Origin: an uncultured bacterium
GTDB lineage: Bacteria; Bdellovibrionota_C; UBA2361; JANWWW01
Direction of reading: 5' to 3'
NCBI GenBank assembly: GCA_938038205.1
Contig: CALHSA010000021.1
Span: 1 to 19,888 of the forward strand
Length of the DNA: 19,888 bases
Shown here piece by piece: positions 1 through 7,075 of the stretch (positions within the stretch are counted from its first letter, which is position 1; each line of letters begins with the position of its first letter). The position numbers and the translations under genes are program-made. The notes under the pieces were generated by a model. That model was not told the DNA's origin. It made no database searches and was given only the letters and a program-made list of their open reading frames with translations.

Positions 1-198
1 GTATCCTCCGTTGGTTCGGGCTTTTTTTACACTAACAGGAAAAATCGAAAAAAAATCAGAGGGGGTAAAAAGCTGGAATTGAGAAAGTATGATCCGGTGT
101 TAAGAAAGCATGTTTTGTTTGTAGAGCAAAAACTATCTAAACTAAAAGTAAAATTCAATAGGGAAAAGGCACTTGAGAAACTCTCTAATCAGAACTGA
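1..198 (+). CDS. rpmG: 50S ribosomal protein L33, 5'-truncated by the window edge
   Basis: Frame 1 is open from the first base to a TGA at 196-198 and encodes the last 65 residues of a bacterial L33. The L33 signature is clear: a GSGFFYTNRKNR segment (canonical GTGHFYTTTKNKR), then KKLELRKYDPVLRKHVLF, the usual C-terminal core. No cysteines are seen, so this is the zinc-free type, although the first residues are missing. L33 is a small protein of the large ribosomal subunit near the E site. Typical L33 ends just after the KHVLFKEAKI segment; this copy continues for about 20 more residues rich in Lys and Leu, an unusual tail. The start lies outside the window. In many bacteria rpmG precedes tRNA-Trp, secE and nusG, but nothing of that kind follows here. 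It converges on acpP. Confidence 0.93.
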   Translation, partial: VSSVGSGFFYTNRKNRKKIRGGKKLELRKYDPVLRKHVLFVEQKLSKLKVKFNREKALEKLSNQN

Positions 199-368
199 TA
201 GTAAGGTCGTTACAGGAGGGGTTTTATTTTTTATTGATTTTAGATCTAGGGCCGCTAAGTTTATAGTCTAATATCTTTCGAAGCTCTCTTAATCAATGAT
301 AGTGAAGACTAGCTACAGTTGATATTTTTATTTGTTAAACAGAATGAGCTAGAGCCATATTTGCATTT

Positions 369-386
369 GATATTAAGCTTAATATC
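369..386. repeat. Perfect 18-base palindrome
   Basis: GATATTAAG is followed directly by its reverse complement CTTAATATC, centred on an AAGCTT. The symmetry stops at both ends. Neither strand has a T-tract after it, and there is no loop, so it is a poor intrinsic terminator. Perfect symmetry of this length suits a dimeric DNA-binding protein site, but no promoter or gene that it would control lies close by. Confidence 0.5.
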
Positions 387-477
387 GACAAAAAATTAAA
401 CCTACCACTTTTAGCTATGTGCCTATTTAAGGCCAAAAACTTGGAGATATTGTTACCCAGTCATATGTTATTACCAA

Positions 478-500
478 AATCGGTCGCAAAGCGATCGGTT
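478..500. terminator. Hairpin between convergent rpmG and acpP, possible bidirectional terminator
   Basis: A 10-bp stem with a 3-base AAA loop can form: AATCGGTCGC pairs with GCGATCGGTT, with two G-T wobbles. It is by far the most GC-rich hairpin in this AT-rich gap. Read on the plus strand it is followed by AATTTTAT; read on the minus strand, as acpP would be, by TTTTGGTAAT. Both T-tracts are short. It lies 39 bases beyond the acpP stop codon, so ending acpP transcription is its most likely role. Confidence 0.5.
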
Positions 501-538
501 AATTTTATGAAGTAGCAAACCTAAAATTAATTTAAATA

Positions 539-793
539 CTAATTCTTCTTTGTTGTTATAAACTGAATCGCATCACCAACCGTTTGAATTTTTTCTGCCT
601 CTTGATCAGATATCTCAATATCAAACTGTTCTTCTAAAGCCATAACGAGCTCAACGATGTCCAGGGAATCTGCCCCTAGATCATCCATAAATCGTGAGCT
701 CTCTTTAACGTTCTCTAAAGGAACACCTAACTGTTCTGCAATAATACTTTTTACTTTTGAACTAATTTCTTCATTTTGAGCCGTCGATTCCAT
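539..793 (-). CDS. acpP: Acyl carrier protein
   Basis: An 84-residue acidic acyl carrier protein. The protein carries the growing fatty-acyl chain on a 4'-phosphopantetheine arm in type II fatty acid synthesis in the cytoplasm. The DSL motif with the modification Ser43 lies within [18 protein letters not shown], followed by the usual helix III region ([11 protein letters not shown]). Length is a few residues above the family's usual 77-80 because of a short N-terminal extension; ATG at 793 is the only good in-frame start near the conserved [14 protein letters not shown] helix. There is no Shine-Dalgarno sequence, and the predicted promoter ends about 6 bases before the ATG. It stands alone rather than in a fab cluster. 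A phosphopantetheinyl transferase that could modify it is encoded at 13306-13815. The identity is near certain; whether it serves fatty acid synthesis or a specialised pathway is not shown by the sequence. Confidence 0.95.
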   Translation of the reverse strand: MESTAQNEEISSKVKSIIAEQLGVPLENVKESSRFMDDLGADSLDIVELVMALEEQFDIEISDQEAEKIQTVGDAIQFITTKKN

Positions 794-799
794 ATTTAA

Positions 800-828
800 A
801 GTCTAGCAAATATTCGGTTATTATTCAA
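800..828 (-). promoter_or_regulatory. Predicted sigma-70 promoter of acpP
   Basis: Reading the minus strand, TTGAAT (828-823), a 17-base spacer, and an extended -10 TGCTAGACT (hexamer 805-800) are followed by 6 bases and the acpP ATG. With normal start-site spacing, transcription would begin at or within a base or two of the ATG, giving a leaderless mRNA. This is the best-formed promoter in the window. Confidence 0.6.
819..824 (+). promoter_or_regulatory. Predicted -10 element of the membrane-protein cassette
   Basis: TATTAT lies 8 bases before the GTG start at 833 and overlaps the -35 of the divergent acpP promoter. No good -35 is seen 17 bases upstream. The position again predicts an almost leaderless transcript. 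A single hexamer in AT-rich DNA is weak evidence on its own. Confidence 0.4.
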
Positions 829-832
829 ACAA

Positions 833-2806
833 GTGTTCCACATAGGTAGAGCTTTTCAAACCCTAGGTGTAGTGATTATTCTTTATGGATTCATAGGAGG
901 GGGGCTTTTTTTTCCAGTTTTTAACTTAAACTTAACAAGCACATTTAGAGAAACTTTTCCATTAGGGGCCCTAATATTTTTACTTGGATTGGCAATATCG
1001 AAAAAAATTGTTTTTCATCAGGGGGTTGTATTATTTTCGCCTTTGATTTTAATACTCAGCAATCATCAATTTAGTGGTAAAACCTTTTTTGCTCATTATT
1101 TTTATATTGCTGAATTAGTTTTATTTATTTCTCTGTTAATGATTTGCAAACCTGATCTAAAAAAAGTTACTCCAGTGGTGCTTGTTATCGGCCTTATCGG
1201 AATTAGTTATAATTTTTTTTTCCTGCTTAAGGATACAATTATTTTCTCTGATGATCTCCCAAGTTTCTTATACAGAGCTATAATATTAAGGGAAGCGAAT
1301 CCTATTTTTCCATCGTGGGACCCATTCTGGAATGGGGGTACATTAACTACCGGTATTTATGCTTCAGCAGCCTTAACATTACTCCCATTCTCATCATTCA
1401 TTGATACATTTTTAAGCTTTAACACAATTGTGTGGTTTATAGTCGTAGTTTTGCCAATAGGTGTAAGTGTTGTTGCTCTTAGATTACTTGGGGTTTCTTC
1501 GGTTAGCTTTGGAATTATTTTGACCCTAGCTTCTTCAACTATTTACTACAGATGGGCGTTAAAGTACGGAACCCTTGGTTACGTCCTTTCCTCACATGCA
1601 ACTCTACTTGCTTTATTAGTTTTAACAAAAATAATATCCTCTGAGAATTCCGCTAAATATAAGGCTATTTTTAACGCTTTGGTGTTTGTTGCTGCTTTTT
1701 GGCCACTCAACCTTTTGAACTTGTTAATTCCGCTAATGTTCGGAATCCTAAATAGAAAAATTATTTTTAAAGATTTGACAATTCTATCAACTATTTTGTT
1801 AATCCCATTCGGTCTCACATTTTTTGGGTTATCCCACTCAGAAAAATTTTTAACCTGGTTGAGCTCACCTATTGACTCTGGTTTACCAACAGTTCCACAA
1901 AGCTTAAAAGAATTAACACGGGAAACCCTTCTCAATTTTAATCCGGTTATTACTTTTATCGGTATTTTTTCGTTAATCAAATCTAATATCTCATTACAGG
2001 TTTCTGCTTTAAATTATTTCCTTGTAACGTTTTTACTTGGGTTTTATTTTCCTAAGCTCGAGTTAGTTAGAGTATCAGGTCATTTTGCGATGTTCTTAGG
2101 TATTATTGTAGCTGCTAAATACACGAAATTTATAGAGCGTCTGAGAGGTGTCCCCAATTATTTTTTAATTTCTCTCGTGACTGTTGGAATTATCCAATCT
2201 GCAGGTATTTTTTCGAATCAAAGCTTTGAAAAGTTTGCGCTTCTGGAGAAGCCTTACAAAAGGTTTATTGACTGGGCAAAAAATCAATCCCACTGTAAAT
2301 TTATGTTTTTGGGTCACATTTTGCATAATTTTTCGGGTGGACATATTTATCCTTTGCCATTTTTTACAGGAAAGGAATTTTGGTCAGCTTACCCTTTTCA
2401 CTCATCTTGGAGACCACGTGAAATAGTGCCAGAAAGCGCAAAAACATCCAAGCTTGTTTTAGCTCAGTTTCTTGATTTTCTTGAGGTAAAGTACGTTATA
2501 ACTGATAGGAGATTTTGGAAGAGAAAGCTTTCGAGGAAATTTAAGAGAGTGTATCAGTTTGATAATTTTTCAGTATACTTAATTAAACCTCTCAACAAAA
2601 GAAAGTATGAACCCTCTTTAAACTCTATCCGGTTTCAGCTGGATTCTAACACTACGAATTTATTAATACCTTACATATACTCAAAAATCTTAAAGGTTAA
2701 AGGATGTGATGGTTTAAGTTTTAAAAATCTTTGGGGATATAATTTCATTGTTTTAAAAAACTGTCAGGCAGGAGAGGTGATCATTTTTAACAAATACCAT
2801 AAATGA
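833..2806 (+). CDS. Multi-spanning membrane protein, probable GT-C-type glycosyltransferase
   Basis: A 657-residue protein with about 10-12 hydrophobic segments over its first 460 residues and a mostly soluble C-terminal part. The first large extracytoplasmic loop, around residues 139-169, has FSDDLPSFLYRAIILREANP followed by WDPFWNGG. An acidic pair followed by a 'WDPYWNGG'-like segment is typical of GT-C polyprenol-phosphate-sugar transferases and of the related YfhO/PTPS-related membrane families. Asp140 and Asp141 are candidate catalytic or metal-binding residues. GTG at 833 is the first possible start after an in-frame stop. The gene overlaps the next by ATGA, so the two are probably made together. 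Role in envelope glycan or lipid modification is inferred; donor and acceptor are unknown. Confidence 0.62.
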   Translation: MFHIGRAFQTLGVVIILYGFIGGGLFFPVFNLNLTSTFRETFPLGALIFLLGLAISKKIVFHQGVVLFSPLILILSNHQFSGKTFFAHYFYIAELVLFISLLMICKPDLKKVTPVVLVIGLIGISYNFFFLLKDTIIFSDDLPSFLYRAIILREANPIFPSWDPFWNGGTLTTGIYASAALTLLPFSSFIDTFLSFNTIVWFIVVVLPIGVSVVALRLLGVSSVSFGIILTLASSTIYYRWALKYGTLGYVLSSHATLLALLVLTKIISSENSAKYKAIFNALVFVAAFWPLNLLNLLIPLMFGILNRKIIFKDLTILSTILLIPFGLTFFGLSHSEKFLTWLSSPIDSGLPTVPQSLKELTRETLLNFNPVITFIGIFSLIKSNISLQVSALNYFLVTFLLGFYFPKLELVRVSGHFAMFLGIIVAAKYTKFIERLRGVPNYFLISLVTVGIIQSAGIFSNQSFEKFALLEKPYKRFIDWAKNQSHCKFMFLGHILHNFSGGHIYPLPFFTGKEFWSAYPFHSSWRPREIVPESAKTSKLVLAQFLDFLEVKYVITDRRFWKRKLSRKFKRVYQFDNFSVYLIKPLNKRKYEPSLNSIRFQLDSNTTNLLIPYIYSKILKVKGCDGLSFKNLWGYNFIVLKNCQAGEVIIFNKYHK

Positions 2807-4179
2807 ATTTTTTCGAGTGGTTAAAAAACAAAGGATTCATCACCTCGATTGATATTTTTGGAATAGTTCCTCAAGTTTATATCTCTAATTATATTTTTGT
2901 AATTTTCATTCTAACGTTTTTATTCCTATCAATAGCTTATAAAAGTTTCGTTAAAAGTTTAACTTTTGCTTTTATATACACTCTAACTTTTGGAATCTCT
3001 ATCCCTACTTTAATGCTTGTATTAGCCTTTTTGATATTATGCTTTAACTCCCTTTTTTTGGGAGTTTTATCAATCCTAATGTCCTATGTGTTAATTGGAA
3101 GCGTCACTCCGATTCTGATTCTTTTCAAGTATGTTGCTTTAAAACCTAAAGGAGCAAACCTTGCTTTTAATTTTTTTGTTAGTATTTTTTTTATTTTTAT
3201 CTTCGAGGTTCTAGATATTCCCCAGATTCTGAAATTTAAAATCGCTGATACTTTTGTAACCAGACTTGATCCAAGCTTCTTACTGGGATCATTTCATTAT
3301 TCATTTCCTAGAGCTTTACTGGGCGAGAAATTAAGCAGTCTAGCTCTTTTTGGAATTGGAATAATTCTGTTGGATGATATTTTTAGGCTTAAGAATTTCA
3401 TATTTTTTATTTTTTCTATATACCTTTTTTTTAAGCCAAACCTTTACTTGATCTATCTTTGTTTTTTTCTAATACCTGTTCTTGAAGTAAATAAATCTAA
3501 GAAATTTTTATTATTTATGTTTTATTGCCTTTTGCCAGAAAAATTAGCTACAACGATTGAATCATACGCTAATATCTTGCCTCTCTCGGTTTTTGAACGT
3601 TTATTTGAGCCGTTAATTCCAGGGGTAATAATTTGTATAGTTCTTTTTTCGATTTTACTAACTATAAAAGAGGTATCAAATTTTAGTTTGATAATTTTAA
3701 CTGGAATTATGGCATTTTATATTCAATCCCCTTTTTTACTCCCAGAATATGAATTTTCCGTTATTGAAATTCAGGATATACCCTCTCAGGAACTACTTGA
3801 GAAAATTAAGAGAGTAACTGTTGGTAAAATCAAGCTAGATCAATTTTTTCTGGAAAGATTTAAAGATAAAAATGTTGAGATTTTTTACTCTGAAAGTAAG
3901 TGGACATCTTTTGAACTGCAGAAGCCCATTTTTTTTAACAAAATTAGACTGGAATGGGGTCATCAATTAAAGCATCCATTAAAGCTATTTTTAAGGTGCG
4001 GAGATAAAGATGTAACAATTAATTTTAGGGGTTTAGTTCAGGGTAGTACTAGGGTAGCTGCAAAAAATTTAACAGGCTTAACACTATCAATTAATAGTTG
4101 GTGTCAAGAAATTTTAGTATCAGATTGCTGTGAAAAATTTGAATTTCCGTTTGAAATATCTAACTTAAGATACGAATAG
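2803..4179 (+). CDS. Polytopic membrane protein of unknown function with soluble C-terminal domain
   Basis: A 458-residue protein with roughly ten very hydrophobic helices over residues 1-325, then a soluble region of about 130 residues rich in beta-prone sequence (EWGHQLKHPLKLFLRCGDKD and onward). That tail looks like a small beta-sandwich and would most simply sit on the outer face of the membrane. I recognise no family motif. The ATG overlaps the upstream stop codon (ATGA at 2803-2806) and the downstream gene begins two bases after the stop, so it belongs to a three-gene unit with the GT-C-like protein and the PHP-like protein. A strong Shine-Dalgarno-like GGAGAGGTGATC lies 20-odd bases before the ATG, too far for normal use. 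It could be a flippase, polymerase or second GT-C partner of its neighbour; nothing in the sequence decides this. Confidence 0.7.
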   Translation: MNFFEWLKNKGFITSIDIFGIVPQVYISNYIFVIFILTFLFLSIAYKSFVKSLTFAFIYTLTFGISIPTLMLVLAFLILCFNSLFLGVLSILMSYVLIGSVTPILILFKYVALKPKGANLAFNFFVSIFFIFIFEVLDIPQILKFKIADTFVTRLDPSFLLGSFHYSFPRALLGEKLSSLALFGIGIILLDDIFRLKNFIFFIFSIYLFFKPNLYLIYLCFFLIPVLEVNKSKKFLLFMFYCLLPEKLATTIESYANILPLSVFERLFEPLIPGVIICIVLFSILLTIKEVSNFSLIILTGIMAFYIQSPFLLPEYEFSVIEIQDIPSQELLEKIKRVTVGKIKLDQFFLERFKDKNVEIFYSESKWTSFELQKPIFFNKIRLEWGHQLKHPLKLFLRCGDKDVTINFRGLVQGSTRVAAKNLTGLTLSINSWCQEILVSDCCEKFEFPFEISNLRYE

Positions 4180-4181
4180 CC

Positions 4182-4805
4182 ATGATAGTTGTAGATTTTC
4201 ATACCCATTTTTATAAAAATTTTTATTCCAATAATCTCAAAGAGATACTTTTAAATATTAAACCACTTAAACATTTTAAAGATGTGAAGGCTGTTTTTAT
4301 TATTCTTGCATATCACGGACGTGATGAAGACTTGGATAGTATAGCAGAACATTATGGCCTCACTGTACGAAGGCACTTGGGTTTGAAATACTCAAAAATC
4401 TCCCTTGAGATTGAATTTTATTTTGTTCAAGCAGAACAGATTGTTGATTCTTTTGGGGCCGAGTTTACCCAAATCGCTGGAAATTATTTTTTAACTTATA
4501 CGCCCTTAAAATACTCTTTTGGAATTAGAAAAAAAATTTTTTCACTTTGGACTGAGAAAAATAATTTAATTTTTACTCCCTCCTCTTTCCCAAACAGTTG
4601 TTTTTGTGGTAGTGATCTCCTTCCTTACTCAAGTGAAGTAAATTATCTTGCTTCAGTGGGAACAATTTTTGACAGTTTTAATTTAGATGATCTGCTTGAG
4701 CTTACACAATTAACTCCATTAGGAGTCTATAATTTTTACAACCGGCGTGTATTTAGAATTCTTTTTAGTCAAAGAATCTTTACCAGACTTCTTTGCAGAT
4801 TTTAG
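4182..4805 (+). CDS. PHP/amidohydrolase-like protein, degenerate
   Basis: A 207-residue protein that opens with VDFHTHFY, the first metal-binding motif of PHP phosphoesterases and related TIM-barrel hydrolases (His7 and His9 spaced HxH). Later, around residue 133, FTPSSF leads to FCGSDLL, which aligns by eye with the last PHP motif (GSDAH), but the final His is missing. Other metal ligands are not evident. It is shorter than most PHP enzymes (230-290). I infer a barrel related to PHP that may have lost or altered catalysis. It starts two bases after the upstream membrane-protein stop, so it is co-transcribed with that cassette. Its last 87 bases overlap the unknown gene on the opposite strand. 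The C-terminal 25 residues beyond the overlap point are Arg/Phe-rich and could be dispensable. Confidence 0.6.
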   Translation: MIVVDFHTHFYKNFYSNNLKEILLNIKPLKHFKDVKAVFIILAYHGRDEDLDSIAEHYGLTVRRHLGLKYSKISLEIEFYFVQAEQIVDSFGAEFTQIAGNYFLTYTPLKYSFGIRKKIFSLWTEKNNLIFTPSSFPNSCFCGSDLLPYSSEVNYLASVGTIFDSFNLDDLLELTQLTPLGVYNFYNRRVFRILFSQRIFTRLLCRF

Positions 4806-5261
4806 AAGGTTTTTTAAATATTTCGGGATATCGTCAATGTGTAAAGGTTGGTAATTTCGAGCTAAAGAAGAGGGAGGTGCCCAGCCAAGGAGATTTTTAA
4901 GGTAATCTGATCCAAAAAGAATGAAAACTGATTTTTCATAGTCCAGTAAAGCTTGCAAAAATGATGTCCCAGAGCGGGTATCATATTCTTTGATGAAGTA
5001 AGTCGGTAGATTTTTAGCATATTCAGAAGCTTTTTTTATATCGCTCTCGTAAGTGCGCTCATCGTTAAAAAATTTAAAAATTCTCTTAAAAACCCTAGCT
5101 AACGTTTGATAATCGGTTTTTTGATTCCATAATAATCTTTCAATAATAGAGTGTGCTTGGCTTATTTTTTTTTCCCGTAAGATTATAATTTTACTAACAA
5201 AAGCGGTTCTTTTCGCTCTAATTATTGCTTCTTTACTGAAAACCTTATCAAATCTACTCAC
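4719..5261 (-). CDS. Hypothetical protein, mainly helical
   Basis: A 180-residue basic protein that I do not recognise. It is charged, largely alpha-helical in appearance (FSKEAIIRAKRTAFVSKIII, then RVFKRIFKFF), has no membrane segment or signal peptide, and ends in a Lys/Ser-rich tail (residues about 155-172) that looks disordered. The chosen start is GTG at 5261; the nearby ATG at 5263 is followed at once by a stop. No Shine-Dalgarno sequence is seen. The gene is divergent from the HD phosphohydrolase gene (46 bases between starts), and its 3' end lies inside the PHP-like gene for 87 bases. The long open frame in AT-rich, stop-prone DNA supports a real gene, but with no homology the call rests on length and position. 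Confidence 0.55.
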   Translation of the reverse strand: MSRFDKVFSKEAIIRAKRTAFVSKIIILREKKISQAHSIIERLLWNQKTDYQTLARVFKRIFKFFNDERTYESDIKKASEYAKNLPTYFIKEYDTRSGTSFLQALLDYEKSVFILFGSDYLKNLLGWAPPSSLARNYQPLHIDDIPKYLKNLLKSAKKSGKDSLTKKNSKYTPVVKIIDS

Positions 5262-5295
5262 ATCGAATGTATGATCGGCTGATACTATTTTTTTC

Positions 5296-5301
5296 TAAAA
5301 T
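5296..5301 (+). promoter_or_regulatory. Predicted -10 element of the HD phosphohydrolase gene
   Basis: TAAAAT, preceded by C, lies exactly 6 bases before the ATG at 5308. No recognisable -35 is found at normal distance. The same CTAAAAT-N6-start layout occurs before the Ser/Thr kinase gene at 10345. Predicted transcript would be leaderless. Confidence 0.4.
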
Positions 5302-5307
5302 ATACGT

Positions 5308-6534
5308 ATGGAAGAGGTAAAAATTTTCTCCTATCTGGTAGATAAAATTCTTAAGTTCAGTGGTGATCAAGCCATAATAAAAGCTTTGATGCGCGTTGTA
5401 GATTCCCCTTGGTTTCAACGATTGAGGGATATATCTCAAACGGGTTTTTGTAGGTTAGTTTTTCCTTTCTCTGAGAATAGTAGGTTTGGACATAGTCTGC
5501 ACTCGTGCTTTTTAATGACAAAGTGTATGGAGGTATTGCGTAGAGACGTAGCTGATAATTTAAGAGTTGCGCTCATTTTTGCTGCGTTACTACATGACAT
5601 CGGTCATTTAGCACCAGGAAGTCACTCAGCATGGCGTGCTTGGTTTGGATCTGATCATCATGAACAGCTTGCTTCAAGAATAATAGGTGAAACTGAGATA
5701 GCTGATATATTATCGGAATTGAATATCATAGATCTTGTTATTGAACTTATCACAGAGGAAAAAAGGAATTTGCCAAAATTTGCTTACAGTTTAATAGCTG
5801 GAGATGCTTGGAATGTAGATCGTGGTAGCTGGATTTATACAGATGGTATTCTTTCAGGAGTAGGTTTTGGTCTCTATAATATTGACATACTCATAGAAAG
5901 TATCTGCTTGGTTGACGATTTACTATGTTTCAAGAATAAAAGGTCCTCAGCTTTGCTTGAGTTTTTGACATCTCGTTACGCCATGTACACTCAAGTTTTT
6001 TACCACCCTATGGTTTTATCCGGCGAAGTTATACTTAAATCCTTAATCAAGTTTCTGAGATCTGGAGTCGAATGTTTTAGTGACGAGGTTATGAGAAACT
6101 TTATTAATGCGAAAGGATATATGATGCTTGAATTAAAAGATATAAGGATTAACTCAGAGTCGTGGTTTCGTTACCATTTGTTAAGATGGAGAGAATCCTC
6201 AATTCCAATTCTGAGTGATTTAAGCGATAGGTTACTTAATAGACGCTTATTCAAAGCTATAACTGTTGAACCAAGCTCTAAGGATTACTATCTGAGTAAA
6301 GCTTATGATATAGCAGAGTCTCTTGGCTTGAGCTCAGAGTATTATGTTCATCTGATAAAGTTAGACCTCTCAGCTGCAAACTCTATCTCAGAGATTCTAA
6401 TTTTAGATGAAGAAACTGGTAAGATTAAAAGTTTTACGGGCTTAAATTTTCAAAACTTATTTCATGAGCCCTCAGAAAAAAATTATTTGTTCGCTCCCTC
6501 GGAGGTTGTTTGGCGGCTCAAGTTGAATACGTAA
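5308..6534 (+). CDS. HD-domain phosphohydrolase of the SAMHD1/dGTPase-like type
   Basis: A 408-residue cytoplasmic protein with the order of motifs seen in COG1078-type HD hydrolases: SPWFQRLRDISQTGF (residues 33-47; the family has 'QRLRRIKQLG'), SRFGHSLHS with His62, AALLHDIGH with His96-Asp97, a DHHEQLASRII helix (116-126), and DAWNVDR with Asp171, followed by a Gly-rich SGVGFG loop. The H...HD...D metal set is therefore complete. Family members cleave dNTPs to nucleoside and triphosphate, or have related nucleotide activities; substrate cannot be read from the sequence. The C-terminal 200 residues are helical without clear motifs. ATG at 5308 has no Shine-Dalgarno sequence. The last 52 bases overlap the small membrane ORF on the minus strand. 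Confidence 0.82.
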   Translation: MEEVKIFSYLVDKILKFSGDQAIIKALMRVVDSPWFQRLRDISQTGFCRLVFPFSENSRFGHSLHSCFLMTKCMEVLRRDVADNLRVALIFAALLHDIGHLAPGSHSAWRAWFGSDHHEQLASRIIGETEIADILSELNIIDLVIELITEEKRNLPKFAYSLIAGDAWNVDRGSWIYTDGILSGVGFGLYNIDILIESICLVDDLLCFKNKRSSALLEFLTSRYAMYTQVFYHPMVLSGEVILKSLIKFLRSGVECFSDEVMRNFINAKGYMMLELKDIRINSESWFRYHLLRWRESSIPILSDLSDRLLNRRLFKAITVEPSSKDYYLSKAYDIAESLGLSSEYYVHLIKLDLSAANSISEILILDEETGKIKSFTGLNFQNLFHEPSEKNYLFAPSEVVWRLKLNT

Positions 6535-6671
6535 TAATCGAAAAAAAACCAAACAACCAATACGTGGAAACTGCTAATTACTAATCCTTTTATGTTGTTG
6601 TCCGCAATTCCAGACAGGACCACCTTAAAAAGGATACCAAAACCAAGAATCCAAAAAAAAACCCTAAACAA
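6483..6671 (-). CDS. Small membrane protein, hypothetical
   Basis: A 62-residue ORF beginning with TTG three bases after the stop of the upstream minus-strand gene. It has two hydrophobic segments, about residues 4-20 (VFFWILGFGILFKVV) and 28-48, and a polar tail. The close spacing suggests translational coupling to 6675-7019. Its 3' end overlaps the end of the HD phosphohydrolase gene by 52 bases. No family recognised. Short length, a TTG start and AT-rich DNA, in which Phe/Leu/Ile-rich frames arise by chance, make this a tentative call, but it fills what would otherwise be an unusually long gap for this window. Confidence 0.4.
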   Translation of the reverse strand: MFRVFFWILGFGILFKVVLSGIADNNIKGLVISSFHVLVVWFFFDYYVFNLSRQTTSEGANK

Positions 6672-6674
6672 GCC

Positions 6675-7019
6675 CTACTTTAGAATGGAAAATTTATCAT
6701 CAAAAGCTTCCGGGTTTAATTCATAGTTTCTTAACATTCTCCTGAGTTCTTGAGGGTCAATTTCTAAGCTATGGCATACCCATTCAAAAGAGAAAGGTTT
6801 TGAGGGATCGTTGACTCCAAAAATCCATTGCCTGGCAGTTCGTCTGATATGCTTTTCAACATCTGCACTTCCAAAAGCATCGCAAATAGCCCTTGCTAAA
6901 ACTGCTGCAAGTAAATTTCTTTCAGCCTTATTATCACTATATAAGTACATGCCCTCTAAACAGGCATTGTACATTGTTTCAGTGCTTGAAAGTTTTTTAC
7001 TGCCAGCTTTTTTTGTCAT
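6675..7019 (-). CDS. Small conserved hypothetical protein with an HTH-like C-terminus
   Basis: A 114-residue soluble protein. The middle has a helical RNLLAAVLARAICDAFG stretch, then RTARQWIFG and FSFEWVCHSLEIDPQELRRML at residues about 80-100. From memory, the combination of an aliphatic helix, an 'EW/QWI' segment and 'PFSFE.IC..LGLDP..LR..L' occurs in small uncharacterised proteins of deltaproteobacteria and related phyla. The last part reads like a helix-turn-helix, so DNA binding is possible but unproven. ATG at 7019 follows a plausible promoter by 8 bases. It may be co-transcribed with the small membrane ORF downstream. The RecO-like gene lies upstream on the same strand with a 56-base gap. 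Confidence 0.72.
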   Translation of the reverse strand: MTKKAGSKKLSSTETMYNACLEGMYLYSDNKAERNLLAAVLARAICDAFGSADVEKHIRRTARQWIFGVNDPSKPFSFEWVCHSLEIDPQELRRMLRNYELNPEAFDDKFSILK

Positions 7020-7027
7020 ACACAGTA

Positions 7028-7057
7028 AAATTAAAACTTATTTAGAACACTTTTCAA
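7028..7057 (-). promoter_or_regulatory. Predicted promoter of the 6675-7019 gene
   Basis: On the minus strand TTGAAA (7057-7052), an 18-base spacer and TAATTT (7033-7028) end 8 bases before the ATG. This predicts a leader of about 0-2 bases, matching the pattern at other gene starts here. The hexamers are moderate matches. Confidence 0.42.
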
Positions 7058-7075
7058 GTTTTTTTATTATAAAAA

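Larger units (their letters stand above)
199..538. other. Gene-free stretch between rpmG and acpP
   Basis: These 340 bases carry no convincing gene on either strand. They contain an 18-base perfect palindrome (369-386) and a GC-rich hairpin (478-500), each listed separately. No tRNA-like T-arm or other RNA gene signature was recognised. It stands out because all other intergenic gaps in the window are under about 60 bases or negative. It could hold a small RNA, a decayed gene, or only 3' processing and termination signals for the two convergent genes. Confidence 0.6.

Noticed and set aside
417-515. A 32-residue ORF in the rpmG-acpP gap
   Set aside because: Short, no ribosome site, no good promoter at the spacing seen elsewhere, and it runs through the 478-500 hairpin; likely chance.
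1579-1980. 133-residue minus-strand open frame inside the GT-C-like gene
   Set aside because: Lies wholly within a longer, convincing membrane-protein gene and shows no recognisable protein features; a shadow frame.
5254-5439. 61-residue minus-strand frame over the start of the HD phosphohydrolase gene
   Set aside because: Antisense to the conserved N-terminus of the HD protein and spans the shared promoter region; shadow frame.
6675-7019. Toxin-antitoxin pair of the small protein and the downstream tiny membrane ORF
   Set aside because: Order and sizes are suggestive, but neither product resembles a known toxin or antitoxin and the tiny ORF itself is uncertain.
7034-7068. AAAACTT...AAGTTTT inverted repeat with T-tract as a terminator
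   Set aside because: All-AT stem of seven pairs with a 16-base loop would be unstable, and the same bases form the likely promoter of the 6675-7019 gene.
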